Positions 43,879-55,360 are shown, counted from the stretch's first letter. The stretch is DNA of 64,000 bases from Telmatactis stephensoni (GCA_029948255.1 JALIZF010001650.1:172001-236000); one strand, 5' to 3'. Numbers and translations are program-made. The notes: generated by a model from the sequence alone, not told the origin.

Positions 43879-44561
43879 CGTTCCTGCACTTCTAATTCTT
43901 CCTGGTCACTGTAAAATACAAAGCCAGACTTAAAGGTGCATTGCACGAAGAACTATACTGAGTATAGCCTGACATGTGTCAGCGCAAAAAAGAACATTTA
44001 ATACAATTCAAATGCTTTGGTTATTTACTCTATACAAAGAACTAGCACCATTGAAACGATTATGTCAACACGCAGTATCAGGAAATAGATATAGAAAAGG
44101 CAAGAATAGAAGGCTTACCTCAAATGTCGTCCTTCTGGCACGAGCTTTTTGTGAAAACTCGTCGAACTGAGAACGAGTTTTCACGGTTAGGTGTCTGCAA
44201 TGAAGTCGTGCTCAATGGAATTTCGCACCAAAGTCGCATCAATGCATGTTTTAGTCATTTCGCATTCTGACCTCACACGGGCACCAGCTAATTCTATATC
44301 GTCGTCCCTTTCGTTCTTGGTGCTTAAGGTTCTTAATACAAAACTCCTCTGAACTTATTAAATCGGCGTCGTAGGCTAGCTGTTTAAAAGACATTTGAGT
44401 TTTTTTCAGGGATCGATGCGCTAGCTATTCGCATGCACACACGCGTTCAGCCTTATAAGACAATATGAATCGATATGCATAACAATGTGTCGTCCTCTGA
44501 AACTAAATTGACATCTGCTCGTACTCGTCGGCGTTCTCGTTCTTGATGCTTAAGGTCCTTA

Positions 44562-46860
44562 TTGTTTGACTGTAGACTTGCTCATTGGTCACATTTGACT
44601 TAATCGGATTGAATGATTTTGGATCATAGCATTTGTTATGAGAATGATAAACACAACCATAGAATTCATAAACAATGTTTTTGTCTTTGACTTTACCATC
44701 CACATAATATATTCTATTCAATTGAGTATCTGTAATTGCAAATTCACCTCCATTTTCAGCGTGTAGTATTTCTTGACCTGTAGTAAAAGCAACAAATTCT
44801 AACCACTGCAGGGCACTCTTTGAATAGCGTTTATCAGGCCCATGGTAAAAATCGTTTGGAATGATAGGAATGGTTTGAGGTTGTAAAAAATGACTCCTAT
44901 AAATTGCCATTGAAGTTGCTGCAATCGTAGTGTATTTAAATGGATCAATCTTTGCTTCTTCCAAGAAGATAGAACGAAAACGGAGACAACTCATTCTTAA
45001 AATGTTCACATCTTGTTCACAGTATTTTGCTATTTCTTTTTGAAAATCAAACACATAATCACTTTCACTCATTTGATGATGCCATTCAATGAGTTTTTCA
45101 CGCTTGTCTTTAGACAGGGAATTTGGTGAATAAAATTTTAAGTCAGGAATTTTTACCTACATAGTTCCAGTTTTGTTGACAAGAAAACATGTGGAAAACA
45201 TCCTTTGCTATAATTAGAGAGGTCCAATCCAAACGTTTTAGGTAATTTATCAAGAGCCATTGAAAACCAATTCATTGAATCGATAATCCTGATTTGATAA
45301 TCTCGTATAGAAAGTTGAATGAGTTTCTGACCATTTCTTATGATGTGAACCCCGCACGTAGGTCTATTTTTTAATAACCACTGTAGAATAAAAACACTAT
45401 CAAAACTCTGTGCATTGTGGGCTATAAGAGTAAACCCTTGATGTTTTTCATCAAAAACAAAACTACAAAAATCGTTTAGAGTGTTATACCCTTTAAAATG
45501 ATAAGTCGTTCCATCAAATGTTTGAAGTACTGCATAGATAGGAATATGTTCCCCTGAACTTTGATCTGTTTCAAAATCAAAAAACATCAAGTCTTCTGAA
45601 GCGGGTTTTACGGGGTCCTTTTGCATGAAACATCTATGATCACTTAGAATCATTTTTTTACAAATGTGGCAATAGTATTCGCCACAAATATGTGAAGTTT
45701 TTCGTTCTGATGATACGATTGCACAACACTGTTTACAACGAAAACTTTTTGCACATTTAGACTGGATTTTTTTCCCTGGTCTTTGTACGATCTTTCTTGT
45801 GTGCATCTAGACATGCTTGTGATCGGCAATACTTTCCACATATTTGGCATTCGATTATAGATATTCTAGTACAAGTTTTTCGTTCACACGTCTTACATGG
45901 GTCATTACATGGGTGTGTTCGAATGTTATTGAAGAACACTGAACATTTAGAACATTGATATCGACGTCCGAAAAAAGCCGGAAGTTTCTTAGCATTGATC
46001 AAATCAAAATGCTCACCGTTGTGATATAGAATAATCTTTTTCTCACTCGTTGAACCTTCGAAAATGATATTGTTGTTCGCTAAAAAGCTAATGATTATCA
46101 ACTGGTATTCCGGACCTAAAACATCCTGGAATCTCGACGCTTCCTGCAGACCACAAGCAATCTTTGGTGATAGTTTAGCCTTTTTGTGAAGCTCATAAGC
46201 TAGTCGTTTTTGAATAGGTCTACCTTTCTTAAGCTGCGGTACTTTGGGTGAATTGTCTGCGATCGCTTTACCTGTTACAATTGCCCTAGCCATGCAAAGG
46301 TTATCTCTCGAATTTTTGATCTTTATAATGGACTTTTTTAGCTTAGTGTGCTTTTCATAATTTAACACTTTGTACGATCTACCTCTTCCGATTGGAGCTT
46401 TTAAAGCGACAACATCTACAGTAAAACTTTCATCTAGTTGTAAATTTTCGTCACTTTGTAAAACCTTACTAATTTCAGCCAACATTAAACTTGGATTTTG
46501 TTCTTCAACCGTGACTAATTTGGTGCTCAATGGTTTTTGTAAAGAGTTAGAAGTTACCATTATTCGTATTCTATCTTTCTTTGGCTGATTCAGATTACAC
46601 TTATTTCTTACATCAGAAATAATATTTTTGAACATATTTTCTAAGGCATTCATGGAATCTTTGATAAGATTATCTGATTGAGATAAGTCAGTAATTTTTG
46701 CCTTAAATGCACAATTATATGCACCATATTTTTTAACATGTCTTTCTGAAATCTTATCTAAACTATAATCTAGTGTAGTTGAGGCCCCAGGCTGGCTAGA
46801 ATTCACTGGTTGAGGTACAGCCATGTCATCTTTGAGTTCGTTAATGTTCTTTTTTAACAA
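44562..46860 (-). pseudogene. Polinton DNA polymerase B, N-terminal and exonuclease part (broken)
   Basis: Three overlapping frames. 46860-45757 carries the N-terminal region ending in C2HC-type fingers (CSKCSVFFNNIRTHPC, CQICGKYCRSQAC). 45806-45153 carries exonuclease motifs FFDFETD and LIAHNAQSFDSVF. 45072-44562 continues the exonuclease/TPR region (AKYCEQDVNILRMSC, YEFYGCVYHSH). Frames shift near 45780 and 45150, and at 44560 the gene is cut by the Harbinger insertion. Large N-terminal regions with fingers are usual in invertebrate Polinton polymerases. Confidence 0.88.
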
Positions 46861-46875
46861 ATTACTTGCCTTGGT

Positions 46876-47010
46876 TTACAAACGGATCACTTTGTCAAAG
46901 TCAGGTACAGATTTCTTTAGTTCCCGTCCAACACGTTTCAACAGCTTCTTGACTTTCCTTCTTTCAAGTTTAAATTTCAAAGTATGCTCGATTTTTTTTC
47001 TTCTCTTCAT
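46876..47010 (-). CDS. Small basic protein, 44 aa, upstream of polymerase
   Basis: ATG at 47010 to TAA at 46876: MKRRKKIEHTLKFKLERRKV, then KKLLKRVGRELKKS and an acidic end. Amphipathic and highly basic, 15 bp before the polymerase frame on the same strand. Could be a DNA-condensing or terminal-protein-like factor. No family recognised, and it may be chance. Confidence 0.4.
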   Translation of the reverse strand: MKRRKKIEHTLKFKLERRKVKKLLKRVGRELKKSVPDFDKVIRL

Positions 47011-47865
47011 GATGAATGATTTTTCGTACTACAACTCTCAAACAAATCACTGGTTATATATAAGAGATTGGCTTACTGAATAATTTTTTCATTTTCTATA
47101 CAATTCCACCCACTGTAAAATTTCTCACATATTCTTTTGTATGCCATGCATTCCAAACACCACCCATGTAAAACATCCCACGTGCTCTTTTACATAGGAC
47201 TTGTATAAGTAATATTCACATTCCAAACTACACCCATGTAAAAACGTGACAGTATACTCTCTTTCTCGTGTATGCATGGTCACGGTATACATATTCATAT
47301 TTCAAAGTTCAACCTCTTTTTTTAAATATCCCCACGTGAGTTTATTATACTTGTTCTTTCATAATGTTATTTTCCAAGACAACACTCCCTGTTTAAAAAA
47401 AACACTCACATGGTTATTATATATATAAGACATTTGCTGTTCTTTTAGAGATCCTTCCCTGAAAAAATCTACGAAGAAAAAACCTAATACATTTTTTTCT
47501 TTTTACTCGTCCCTAGATTCCTACCCAACATATATAAAATACAACTAATTGAGATAAACTAGAACTGGTAGGTTTCAAATAGACAACACGTTATTTGCAT
47601 TACATAAATGTTTTTTATTTTTAGAACACTATCAAAAAAAATAGTATTTTTTTTTTTTACATTAAAAGTACTTAAGATAACATACATAAGTTAAAAAAGA
47701 TAACCATGTTAAAAAGAACAACGGTTTTGAATAGTTCAGTGTTCATAACTCATTTTAGTGTTGTTGTTTTACAGACTACAAGATCATTTTTAAAACTTGG
47801 TGAAGGTAAAGTAATAATATGTGTTTAGTAGTTTTTCATTTCAGTGTTCATGACTTTAACAATCA
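47011..47865. promoter_or_regulatory. Upstream region with repeated ACACCCATGTAAAA module
   Basis: AT-rich and without a gene. A module of the type CATTCCAAAC then CACCCATGTAAAAC occurs at about 47150 and 47220, with weaker copies near 47100 and 47285, spaced 60-75 bp. The position directly upstream of the minus-strand basic/polymerase genes suggests promoter elements. Inference only. Confidence 0.35.
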
Positions 47866-48358
47866 TCAGTTTTCAGGAACGGTATATTTTTTAACTTTCT
47901 TGGTTTCTTTTCCAGGTCCCTGTTTTGCTGAAGATCTCTTTACTGATGACTGTAGTGTAGGGTCTGTCATGGTGCCTTTATCCAGTTGCATCTTTGGTTT
48001 GTCTTTTTTGTCCCAGTTTTGGACTGTTTTACGGGTGGGGCTCCCCTCTGCCCACTGAAAGTATCCACAAGATTCTATCTGACCGCAGGAGAAAAACCCT
48101 TTACCAGGGTTTTTTGGGGCTTTGCGACACGCGTAAAGTAGCTTTTTGTAGATGGTCACATAGTGGCTGACGGATCTCTTTGAACTCTTGGTTGACCTTT
48201 TCGCAAAATACATCATTGTACTGTGAAAAATTATCAGTACTTGTAAAGTATCCACAGGCAGAATCTTTACACTTGACAAACTGTTTGTCATTCTTGGCCG
48301 TCATTAAGGTCAAACCTTTGTTACCGCAAAAACAGGAATAGCTTTCCAAAGAGACCAT
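47866..48358 (-). pseudogene. Double GRF-type zinc-finger protein, frameshifted
   Basis: The ATG at 48358 opens CFCGNKGLTLMTAKNDKQFV, then CKDSACGYF, a GRF finger (C-x-C ... F-x-C-x4-CGYF). A second copy follows in another frame: CRKAPKNPGKGFFSCGQI, then CGYFQWAE. The frame changes in an A-run near 48115, consistent with a 1-base slip. The C-terminus is basic (KRSSAKQGPGKETKKVKK). GRF fingers bind single-stranded nucleic acid in topoisomerase III alpha, NEIL3 and APE2. Here a role in replication or repair of the element is inferred. Confidence 0.75.
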
Positions 48359-48539
48359 TTTGTCGAAAATAGAGATGCTCGTTTTTTAGTTGTAAAAAAG
48401 CTCACGAGTTGGAACAAATGGATTGATCAGAACGTGAGTAGGAGGTTTTTGTAAGAAGGGGTATCTAGTATGCAATATTACCTTATTTGGAAAACTGCTT
48501 AAGCTAACATACCACTCATTTTTAAGTAATAACTCATTA

Positions 48540-49860
48540 TTGATATTTAAAAAATCATTTTATTCTTCAACCAAGTACAAAACCAAATTAGTACTAAAAA
48601 GTACAAAAATTCCAACTTTTTTACCGTGATATTTTTCTGCCATTTCAAAGTTTGGGTAGAAAATCTCGCTAATATACATCCATTACTTTTTTTACCTTGG
48701 TAATACATTACTCAAAAATCTCAATGACACTGTTAATACCATAGGGAGGAGTCAGAGTGCACATACTTAATCCATGAAACATAAATAGTACAAAAAATGT
48801 CCTAAATTATGGTAATTCCTTTGTTCCGTATTGCCTAATCAACACTATTTAGTAGTAGTAGTAGTAGTTGTTGTACGGATTAAGTGCATGGATTCTATTA
48901 GTTGTAAATTAAATTCTAATGACAAAAGAGTAATCCCACTTAATCCGTGAAAATATGTACAAAATCAAATTAGTACTAAAAAGTACAAAATCCTTTGTTT
49001 TGAGAATCCTTTGCTAACATAACCGGCTAAAATAATAGAGTACGTGATAACACTTCAACCGTGAAATTGGAGTAGCTAAAATATTGCAAAAATATAGTAC
49101 TAGAGTAATCGCACTTTACTCGTGAAAAAAGTACAAAATCTACTTTGTGCAAAAAAAAAAATAAAATCTTTTGTTTTCCATTGTTAAAGAATGCTATTTT
49201 GCATTATTTAGCTAGTACAATTTCACGGATTAAGTGGGATCACTCTATCAACCAATGGAAAACAAAGGATTTTGTACTTTTTAGTACTAATTAGATTTTG
49301 TACTTTTTTCGCGGATTAAGTGGGGATCACTCTACGTTTCCGTTTTTTTGTTAAAAAAATACAGATTAAGTGTATGGATTCTATTAGTTGTCAATTAAAT
49401 TCTAATGACAAAAGAGTAATCCCACTTAATCCGTGAAAATATGTACAAAATCAAATTAGTACTAAAAAGTACAAAATCCTTTGTTTTGAGAATCCTTTGC
49501 TAACATAACCAGCTAAAATAATAGAGTACGTGATTACACTTCAACCGTGAAATTGGAGTAGCTAAAATATTGCAAAAATATAGTACTAGAGTAATCGCAC
49601 TTTACTCGTGAAAAAAGTACAAAATCTACTTTGTGCAAAAAAAAAAAAAAAAAAAAATATTTTGTTTTCCATTGTTAAAGAATGCTATTTTGCATTATTT
49701 AACTAGTACAATTTCACGGATTAAGTGCGATCACTCTATCAACCAATGGAAAACAAAGGATTTTGTACTTTTTAGTACTAATTAGATTTTGTACTTTTTT
49801 TCGCGGATTAAGTGGGATCACTCTACGTTTCCGTTTTTTTGTTAAAAAAAAGGACGCCGA
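48540..49860. repeat. Tandemly duplicated foldback repeat, period about 487 bp
   Basis: AAATTCTAATGACAAAAGAG begins at 48911 and again at 49397. Each unit has inverted arms: CCCACTTAATCCGTGAAAA with TTAGTACTAAAAAGTACAAA on the left and their complements (TTTAGTACTAATTAG, GCGGATTAAGTGGGATCAC) on the right. A partial copy lies at 48580-48800. No ORF. Confidence 0.88.
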
Positions 49861-50222
49861 TTAGGGTTGGTAGTAATGAAAATTCCAAAATCATTTTCAC
49901 CCAATGAAAATTGATTGTACTGGATGGGCGTTTTTCTGATATTCATTGATGAAGCTATAGTTTTTTCAAACTTTGTCTTAAATTACATAACTTTGTTGTA
50001 CTACTTTTATGACATATTGTTTGTAAAAAACATAAATATTTGGCAGTGAATTGAATTCCTAACAGTTAACTGAATCAACTGATCAGTGACATTTATCTGA
50101 ATCTAACCATGTCGACCAGCCAAGAACAACATACGTTTTTTGAAAAAACTAATTATTGTTTCAAACTAATTTATTAATAATGTAGACACTTTTATTTACT
50201 TTTATTGATCTTTTTTCATTAG

Positions 50223-50529
50223 AAAACAAATGTGATGGTTGCAAAGACACCCTTGAACGTACCGAATTTGTCCTGAACAAGTGCAAACACGCGTTATGCA
50301 GCAGTTGCATTGATTTTTTCATCGAAACTCAGCTTTGTCCCGTTTTATATTGCAAGTAAGTATTTTTTTTATTTGACATACTAAAATGTACATGCAGACA
50401 TAAATGATGTGATTATAACGCGGTTTTTTTTTCAATAGCAAAGAAAATGTGGCAATCATTATTAAAATAATGAACGGCGACGACGATGCCACAAAAAAAG
50501 TAGCTGAGATTATCAGCAAAATTCAGTAA
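50223..50529 (+). CDS. RING-finger protein encoded by spliced exons (5' exon unresolved)
   Basis: Exons 50223-50355 (acceptor TTTTTTCATTAG, donor CAA|GTAAGT) and 50439-50529 (acceptor TTCAATAG) join in phase. The first reads CDGC-x11-CKHALCSSCIDFF followed by LCPVLYC, a C3HC4 RING with correct spacing. The second gives a helical tail ending in TAA. The upstream ATG at 50109 does not splice cleanly in frame, so the first exon is unknown. RING proteins are usually E3 ubiquitin ligases. Last gene before the right TIR. A poly(A) signal, AATAAA, lies at about 50911. Confidence 0.68.
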
Positions 50530-50929
50530 TTGTAAGTAACAAATCACCTTGTTATCACCTTGTTTTTTTCCTATAAAATGCGGAGGGTCGCTGCTCAGTA
50601 TCATATTCTAAAAGTACTGATTTCTTATTCTACTATTCTTGCTATTCTTCTATAATTGTCTTCAGTTATCATCGTACCAGTCTTTGCTACTCTTCAATGT
50701 CTTGAGTGGTATTACCTTTTCGTCTATATCATATTCTAGTGTACTTCCATTCTATTAGCGTTACCATTTGCCGTCACTTGATTTATCGCCATGTCTTTGA
50801 GCTTTTTTTTTATACTACTCAATTTCTAAACACCCAATTTGTTTTCTTTTATAGGTACAGAAGGAAAAAGTAATATTAGATCTTAGCTCTTTTTGTGATT
50901 TCTTTTTTTCAATAAAAACTATTTGTTAA

Positions 50930-51146
50930 CTTTTCTTGTCGTCCTTAGACAAATAATACGAATGTATGGGGTGAGGGGGAAGAGGAGGGGGCCCCCCGCG
51001 CGCGCTTGTGTGCGCGCATATTTTTTTCTCTTTTCGTTTCCAAAAAAATAATTTATACAGTTTTGACCGACTTTACACAGCTCTCATGTGCTATACCGCT
51101 GACTGCAGGCTCAGGAAAATGTCCTCAAAGCTGTGTCTTAAGTAGT
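50930..51146 (-). repeat. Right TIR of Polinton
   Basis: Inverted copy of 32417-32633, ending CTTAAGTAGT. Followed by the target duplication GATAGT at 51147-51152. Confidence 0.95.
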
Positions 51147-51152
51147 GATAGT

Positions 51153-53102
51153 TTATTGAATAACTACATAGCAGCCAAGGGCTGAATTGCGTAATTACAA
51201 AAAATTTTTGCAAAATGTACGTAATCCATATGGTCTGAAGAATGCGAACAAATTTTTCCGAGAAACGCCTTGACCATCTCAAGATAGATGTGAGGTTTAT
51301 CTACCAGTTGCAATCGTATTTATTACTCGGGCTACCTGTGGTAGCTCGAGTCTAGGTTTACCTTTTCGGTCTATCAATCTATCTATCTATCTATCTATCT
51401 ATCAACGTTGCAAATCGGCAAATTACCCAGAAGCCTTTGGGGTACACTGTTGACCACGAGGCTTCCTGTGGTCGCGAGAGATTGAGAACAAAATGGCGGA
51501 CGCTATCAATCGGAATTTTTCAGATTTTTCGAACTATCGGCTTTTAATCTCAAGATACTTTGCTTTAATCGTTAATATCGAATTCTCGAATTTAGTGATG
51601 ACCTTCTTACCAGCTGTTGTAGTCAACTTATAATGTATTGATCGTCCAAGAACACGAGACAGATCGATTTGTGGCAGCGAACTTCACTTGAGGACAGACA
51701 TGTAAGACACGGAGATATTGTCTTTAATAGATCAGTAGTTTGTTTAAATTAATAATATTTCACCACTGCTTGCACATAATATTTGCTTACACGGTGTCTA
51801 CATTCATGCTCTTCCTGAGAGCCGTGTTAAAAACGAACTAATTAACTAACAATATCTACAATGTTTATTTTAAGGTACCTTAACTAGAAAGACTAGGAAA
51901 TTCTTGCCTTTGTGTAATAAGGTGACTAGGGTGCATTCAATAATTAAGCCAGGAAACAGGAATTAGTAAATGGTGCAAAATTACACCAAATAAACAATGG
52001 AAAACAAATGATTTTTTATTATTAACTTATAAATATTTAGTGCAATTTGTATTTTGTACAATGTCATGATTATATGGAATGCACTTTATTGTCAATCATG
52101 CTCAATGTTAGCAGATAAAAATATAGTGATGGATAACCATGGAAATGATAGTAATGTTTATGAGACCTTATATTAGCAACAATTGAAGAATAATCTTAGA
52201 ATGTACAAAATGATATTTTCAATCAATGAAAAGTGATACTCAACCACAAATTTGTAGAAGCTTTGTGCAACCATGTTCACAGAAACAAGATAAAGTGGAT
52301 TGAATTGAAGATATTACTGTATGTAGTAGTATCAGATTGATGTGCATGGAGGAGCTATATATGGTATCAGTAATGAGCATATATTGTATGACATTACACT
52401 TCTTCAAATAAAGCATCAGCAACTGACTACTGCTATAATCATTGATCTGCTCCGTATTAAAAACATGGTAATACATGTATTGAAAAGTTGTGTTAAGAAA
52501 CTGAAATGATTTCATAGAAAGGTAACTGTGGTACTTCTAGAATCTACCAATGTGACAACAGCAATATCAAAATCATTTTAACTTGGACATTGAAACAGTC
52601 TGCCACAGTTTGTAAGTTTTGTTTCCATAAATCAAAGTAAAAAAGTACAGAATAGAAATTTAAATTGTGTGAGCTATAATGTATTATCTATAGATCATAT
52701 TGGATCATTTGGTAGGCATTTACAAAATAAAGCAGGCTGTATACTGTATATGTCTGGCATGATAAAAAGACCAGCAGTATATTAATAACCACCATGATGT
52801 GGCACAATTATGTACAAACTACTTTCTCCCCAATATAATTTGTGTTCTACTCTGGGAGTACTTGTCATGCATTTTTGCAATCAAAAGACACTGACAAGTC
52901 AAACTGGTTTCCATCAACTTCTGTTGTCCATTTCTCCCCAAGTACTATACACTTGTGTAGCCCGAGTGAACGCCTATTAGGCGTCTAGTTATTTGATGAG
53001 TTGCAAACATGATTAAAAGGGCATTCTAGAATCAAATTCCTACCCAATTACGTGCTCCAAAATCGTGTACGGACTGTAAAAATGTGAAACATTTACGACA
53101 AT
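51153..53102. other. No gene seen; (TATC)n at 51378-51405
   Basis: AT-rich intergenic DNA. (TATC)n lies at 51378-51405. Segments GGGCTACCTGTGGTAGCTCG (51327) and GTAGCCCGAGTGAACGCC (52959) may be ends of decayed repeats. The first resembles the termini of the insertion at 60745. Confidence 0.4.
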
Positions 53103-53867
53103 GTGTAGTTCCGGAAATTATCCATACCCCCCCCACGGAGGGATTTTTTTTCAGACCCCCCATACCCCCCAGAAATTCTTGTTTTGAGGTTGTTTAGAAA
53201 TCCCCTCTACCCCCTGGAATTTCCACTTTGATATAACATGTGTACCCCCACCCCTAGGAAATTCTTCTAGAGACTTGTAAGCCTTCATTTGCTTTCCAGT
53301 TGGCCACGAGGTTTCGAGTACGTAGTATTCTACTATGGCGCATGGAAACTTCGCTAATTCTTCGCTACAATCGCTTTTATTCAAAAGATATGGATCGAAT
53401 CCACATAATTCAACTTTTTCTCGATATTTTGCCTTGGCAAGACCTGTGACATTGGAGTAATACTCCGAAAAAGACGTTGTTTATAGAGGAACGTTCGCGG
53501 CAGCCATTTTGTTTTCGAATATGGTCAGCAGTCATTCCGGTCAGCGGTCATTCTCATAAATCAAAATGGCGACTATATCGAAGGCATCGGAAGACTGGTC
53601 TAAGCTGAAAGAAAGTGCAAATTATGCTTCAAGAAATGATTAAAGACGCTGAGTGATCAATACTGTTTCATATGCGAGGCTTGGTTATGGCATTTGGAGT
53701 ATTTTTAGAGTATTTTTGTAAAAATACCGTTCGGAAAACGTGTTAACGTAAACACCCCCCCTCCTCCTGGAAATTTAGACGTTTTTGACCCCCCTACCTC
53801 TCGGAAATTATTTATCCCTCCGTGGGGGGGGGGGGGGGGGGTATGGATAATTTCTGGAACTACACAA
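53103..53867. mobile_element. About 765 bp MITE with C/G-run termini
   Basis: GTGTAGTTCCGGAAATTATC then C(8) and ACGGAGGGAT at the left; inverted ATCCCTCCGT, G(18) and GGATAATTTCTGGAACTACAC at the right. Interior CCCCC tracts with GGAAATT recur. No credible ORF. Confidence 0.8.
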
Positions 53868-53939
53868 TCCAATCAATGAAGTTGTATTTTTATTTTTTAA
53901 ATCAATAAAATGATAAGTACTCTCTTGAATCAAAAGAAA

Positions 53940-54314
53940 AAAACAGGGGGTCACCGTATTATTTCAAGAGTTAGAAAAGCACAAAAGAGAATACACACCG
54001 AAAACGAACACCAAATATCACCCATTTTAGCGACTTTCTGGCCGGCTTTTTCGATGGATAAGATTAACTAAATTTAAAAGTTTCGTGTTAAATACCTACA
54101 TTACATAGTGTACAATATTTCTTGATTAAAGTTTTTCCGATATTTGGATGACAAAATATAATTTTTCTCCACTATTAAAAGTTTGAGTTTCTAAGTTTTC
54201 AATCACTCTCTTACTAGTGCCCAGACTCCCCACGGTAATACCAATGCTCTCTAATAAAAGTGTGCGCGCTCGAATGCGCGCGGTAAATGCACAGTAGCAA
54301 GGGTCTGGAACTAC
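53940..54314. mobile_element. Diverged partial copy of the 825 bp TTAA element
   Basis: Matches the right half of the element at 25930-26754 over its full length (GGGGTCACCG start, GTGCCCAGACT, CAGTAGCAAGGGTC) and ends GGAACTACC followed by TTAA at 54315. A GCGCGCTCGAATGCGCGCGG segment is expanded here. Confidence 0.8.
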
Positions 54315-54317
54315 CTT

Positions 54318-55360
54318 AATTTGAAGTATGTTGCTTATATACCCTAAGAGAAGTTTTTCTTGAATATTTGAGAAACTTTCCTCGTTTGGTTTTCAAGTTA
54401 TCAAAGGTAAAAACTTTGTCACGCAACACTGTCACGTGTTTTCCTCAGGATGTAAAACGATGAATTTGTTAGAAGTAAACACACATTTGGCTTGCTCTAT
54501 GAATAAAACCATTGTTTACTGGGTATCTTTATCAAAATATATGATTAAGTTGATATTTTAAATGATTTTGCCAATTGTATTTATTGTCCGCCATGTTTGT
54601 GTACTAAAGTTGTACACCAATATGGCGGCCCCATACATTTCTTTGTAATGACTGAGTTTGTAAAACCGTTGATATCTTTGCATCACAACATCTTTTGGAC
54701 TCAAAATTCCCTGGAGTTATAAAGGTTTTCCTCCTCTTTAAGAGGATGTGCTCTGATTTTACTTTGGGATGTGAGATCCGCTGTTATTTTGATGACCTGT
54801 GGAGTGACACCAACTGCGAAGTGCCATACATTTCTTACTAAAAAGGTCAATATCTTCGCAACAAAAGCTCATATTAATTTGAAAATTTGCGAAGTTACAA
54901 AGTTTTACTTGCTCATTAGATATTATTTTTATTTCACTCAGGGCTCTGGAAATTGTTCGATGACGTATGTGAAAACCAAGAATAGAGAATGCATAAATAT
55001 ATGTGGATTTAACTGAACTACTGAGAGTAGTCTGCGTAAAGAAAGCAAAATTTCGATTCACCAGAAATTTAGGGATATTTTTTAGGGATATTTTATAATT
55101 TCTAAAGAGATTTTACCTCTTTGAAGAGGAGGACATTGGAATGCAACTTTATATCGTCTTCTCGTCTTGCTTCGATCAAGTACACAACGGCAATGAAAAA
55201 CTCATAAAAGGATGTCTTTCCTGAGATATATCACTAAACAGTTCATGGCCTTGCTGAATACTTCCACGAATACAAAGCAGGATTCAGTGGGTTCCCAGGG
55301 TATGATAAATCTGAATAACAATGACAACTTAGCTTGAAAACAAAGACTCTGTACTGTAGC
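54318..55360. other. No gene seen
   Basis: Contains short inverted pieces, TTTTCCTCCTCTTTAAGAGG (about 54728) and CTCTTTGAAGAGGAGGA (about 55118), possibly the ends of a 400 bp element. Confidence 0.35.

Larger units (their letters stand above)
40503..44559 (+). mobile_element. PIF/Harbinger element inside the Polinton polymerase gene
   Basis: 4.06 kb, with inverted ends AGGACCTTAAGCATCAAGAA about 220-240 bp long, flanked by TA (40501-40502, 44560-44561). It encodes a DDE_Tnp_4 transposase (+) and a Myb/SANT-like protein (-), converging. This is the two-gene set of autonomous Harbinger elements. The left TIR reaches into the transposase N-terminal coding sequence, so the right TIR carries a mirror copy of those codons. 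Harbinger elements usually show TWA duplications. Here a 3 bp reading would be TAA against TTA, so the 2 bp TA is preferred. Confidence 0.92.
32417..51146. mobile_element. Polinton/Maverick element, 18.7 kb, TIRs and 6 bp TSD
   Basis: Self-synthesising virus-like DNA transposon. Bounded by 217 bp inverted repeats beginning ACTACTTAAGACACAG and by a 6 bp duplication, GATAGT, the normal TSD length for this class. Gene order left to right: ETGETF protein (-), ETGETF protein (+), packaging ATPase (+), PX-like (+), PY-like (+), truncated structural protein (-), integrase (-), MGC anchor protein (-), LRR membrane protein (+), DNA polymerase B (-, broken), small basic protein (-), GRF finger protein (-), RING protein (+). 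Without the Harbinger insertion it would be about 14.7 kb. No double-jelly-roll major capsid or adenain-like protease was recognised, so it is defective. Confidence 0.95.

Noticed and set aside
40501..44561. 3 bp TWA duplication for the Harbinger element
   Set aside because: The flanks would read TAA on one side and TTA on the other; the 2 bp TA is an exact match.
50109..50157. ATG at 50109 as first exon of the RING gene
   Set aside because: Its only nearby donor-like GT joins to the RING exon with an immediate stop codon, so the true first exon remains unknown.
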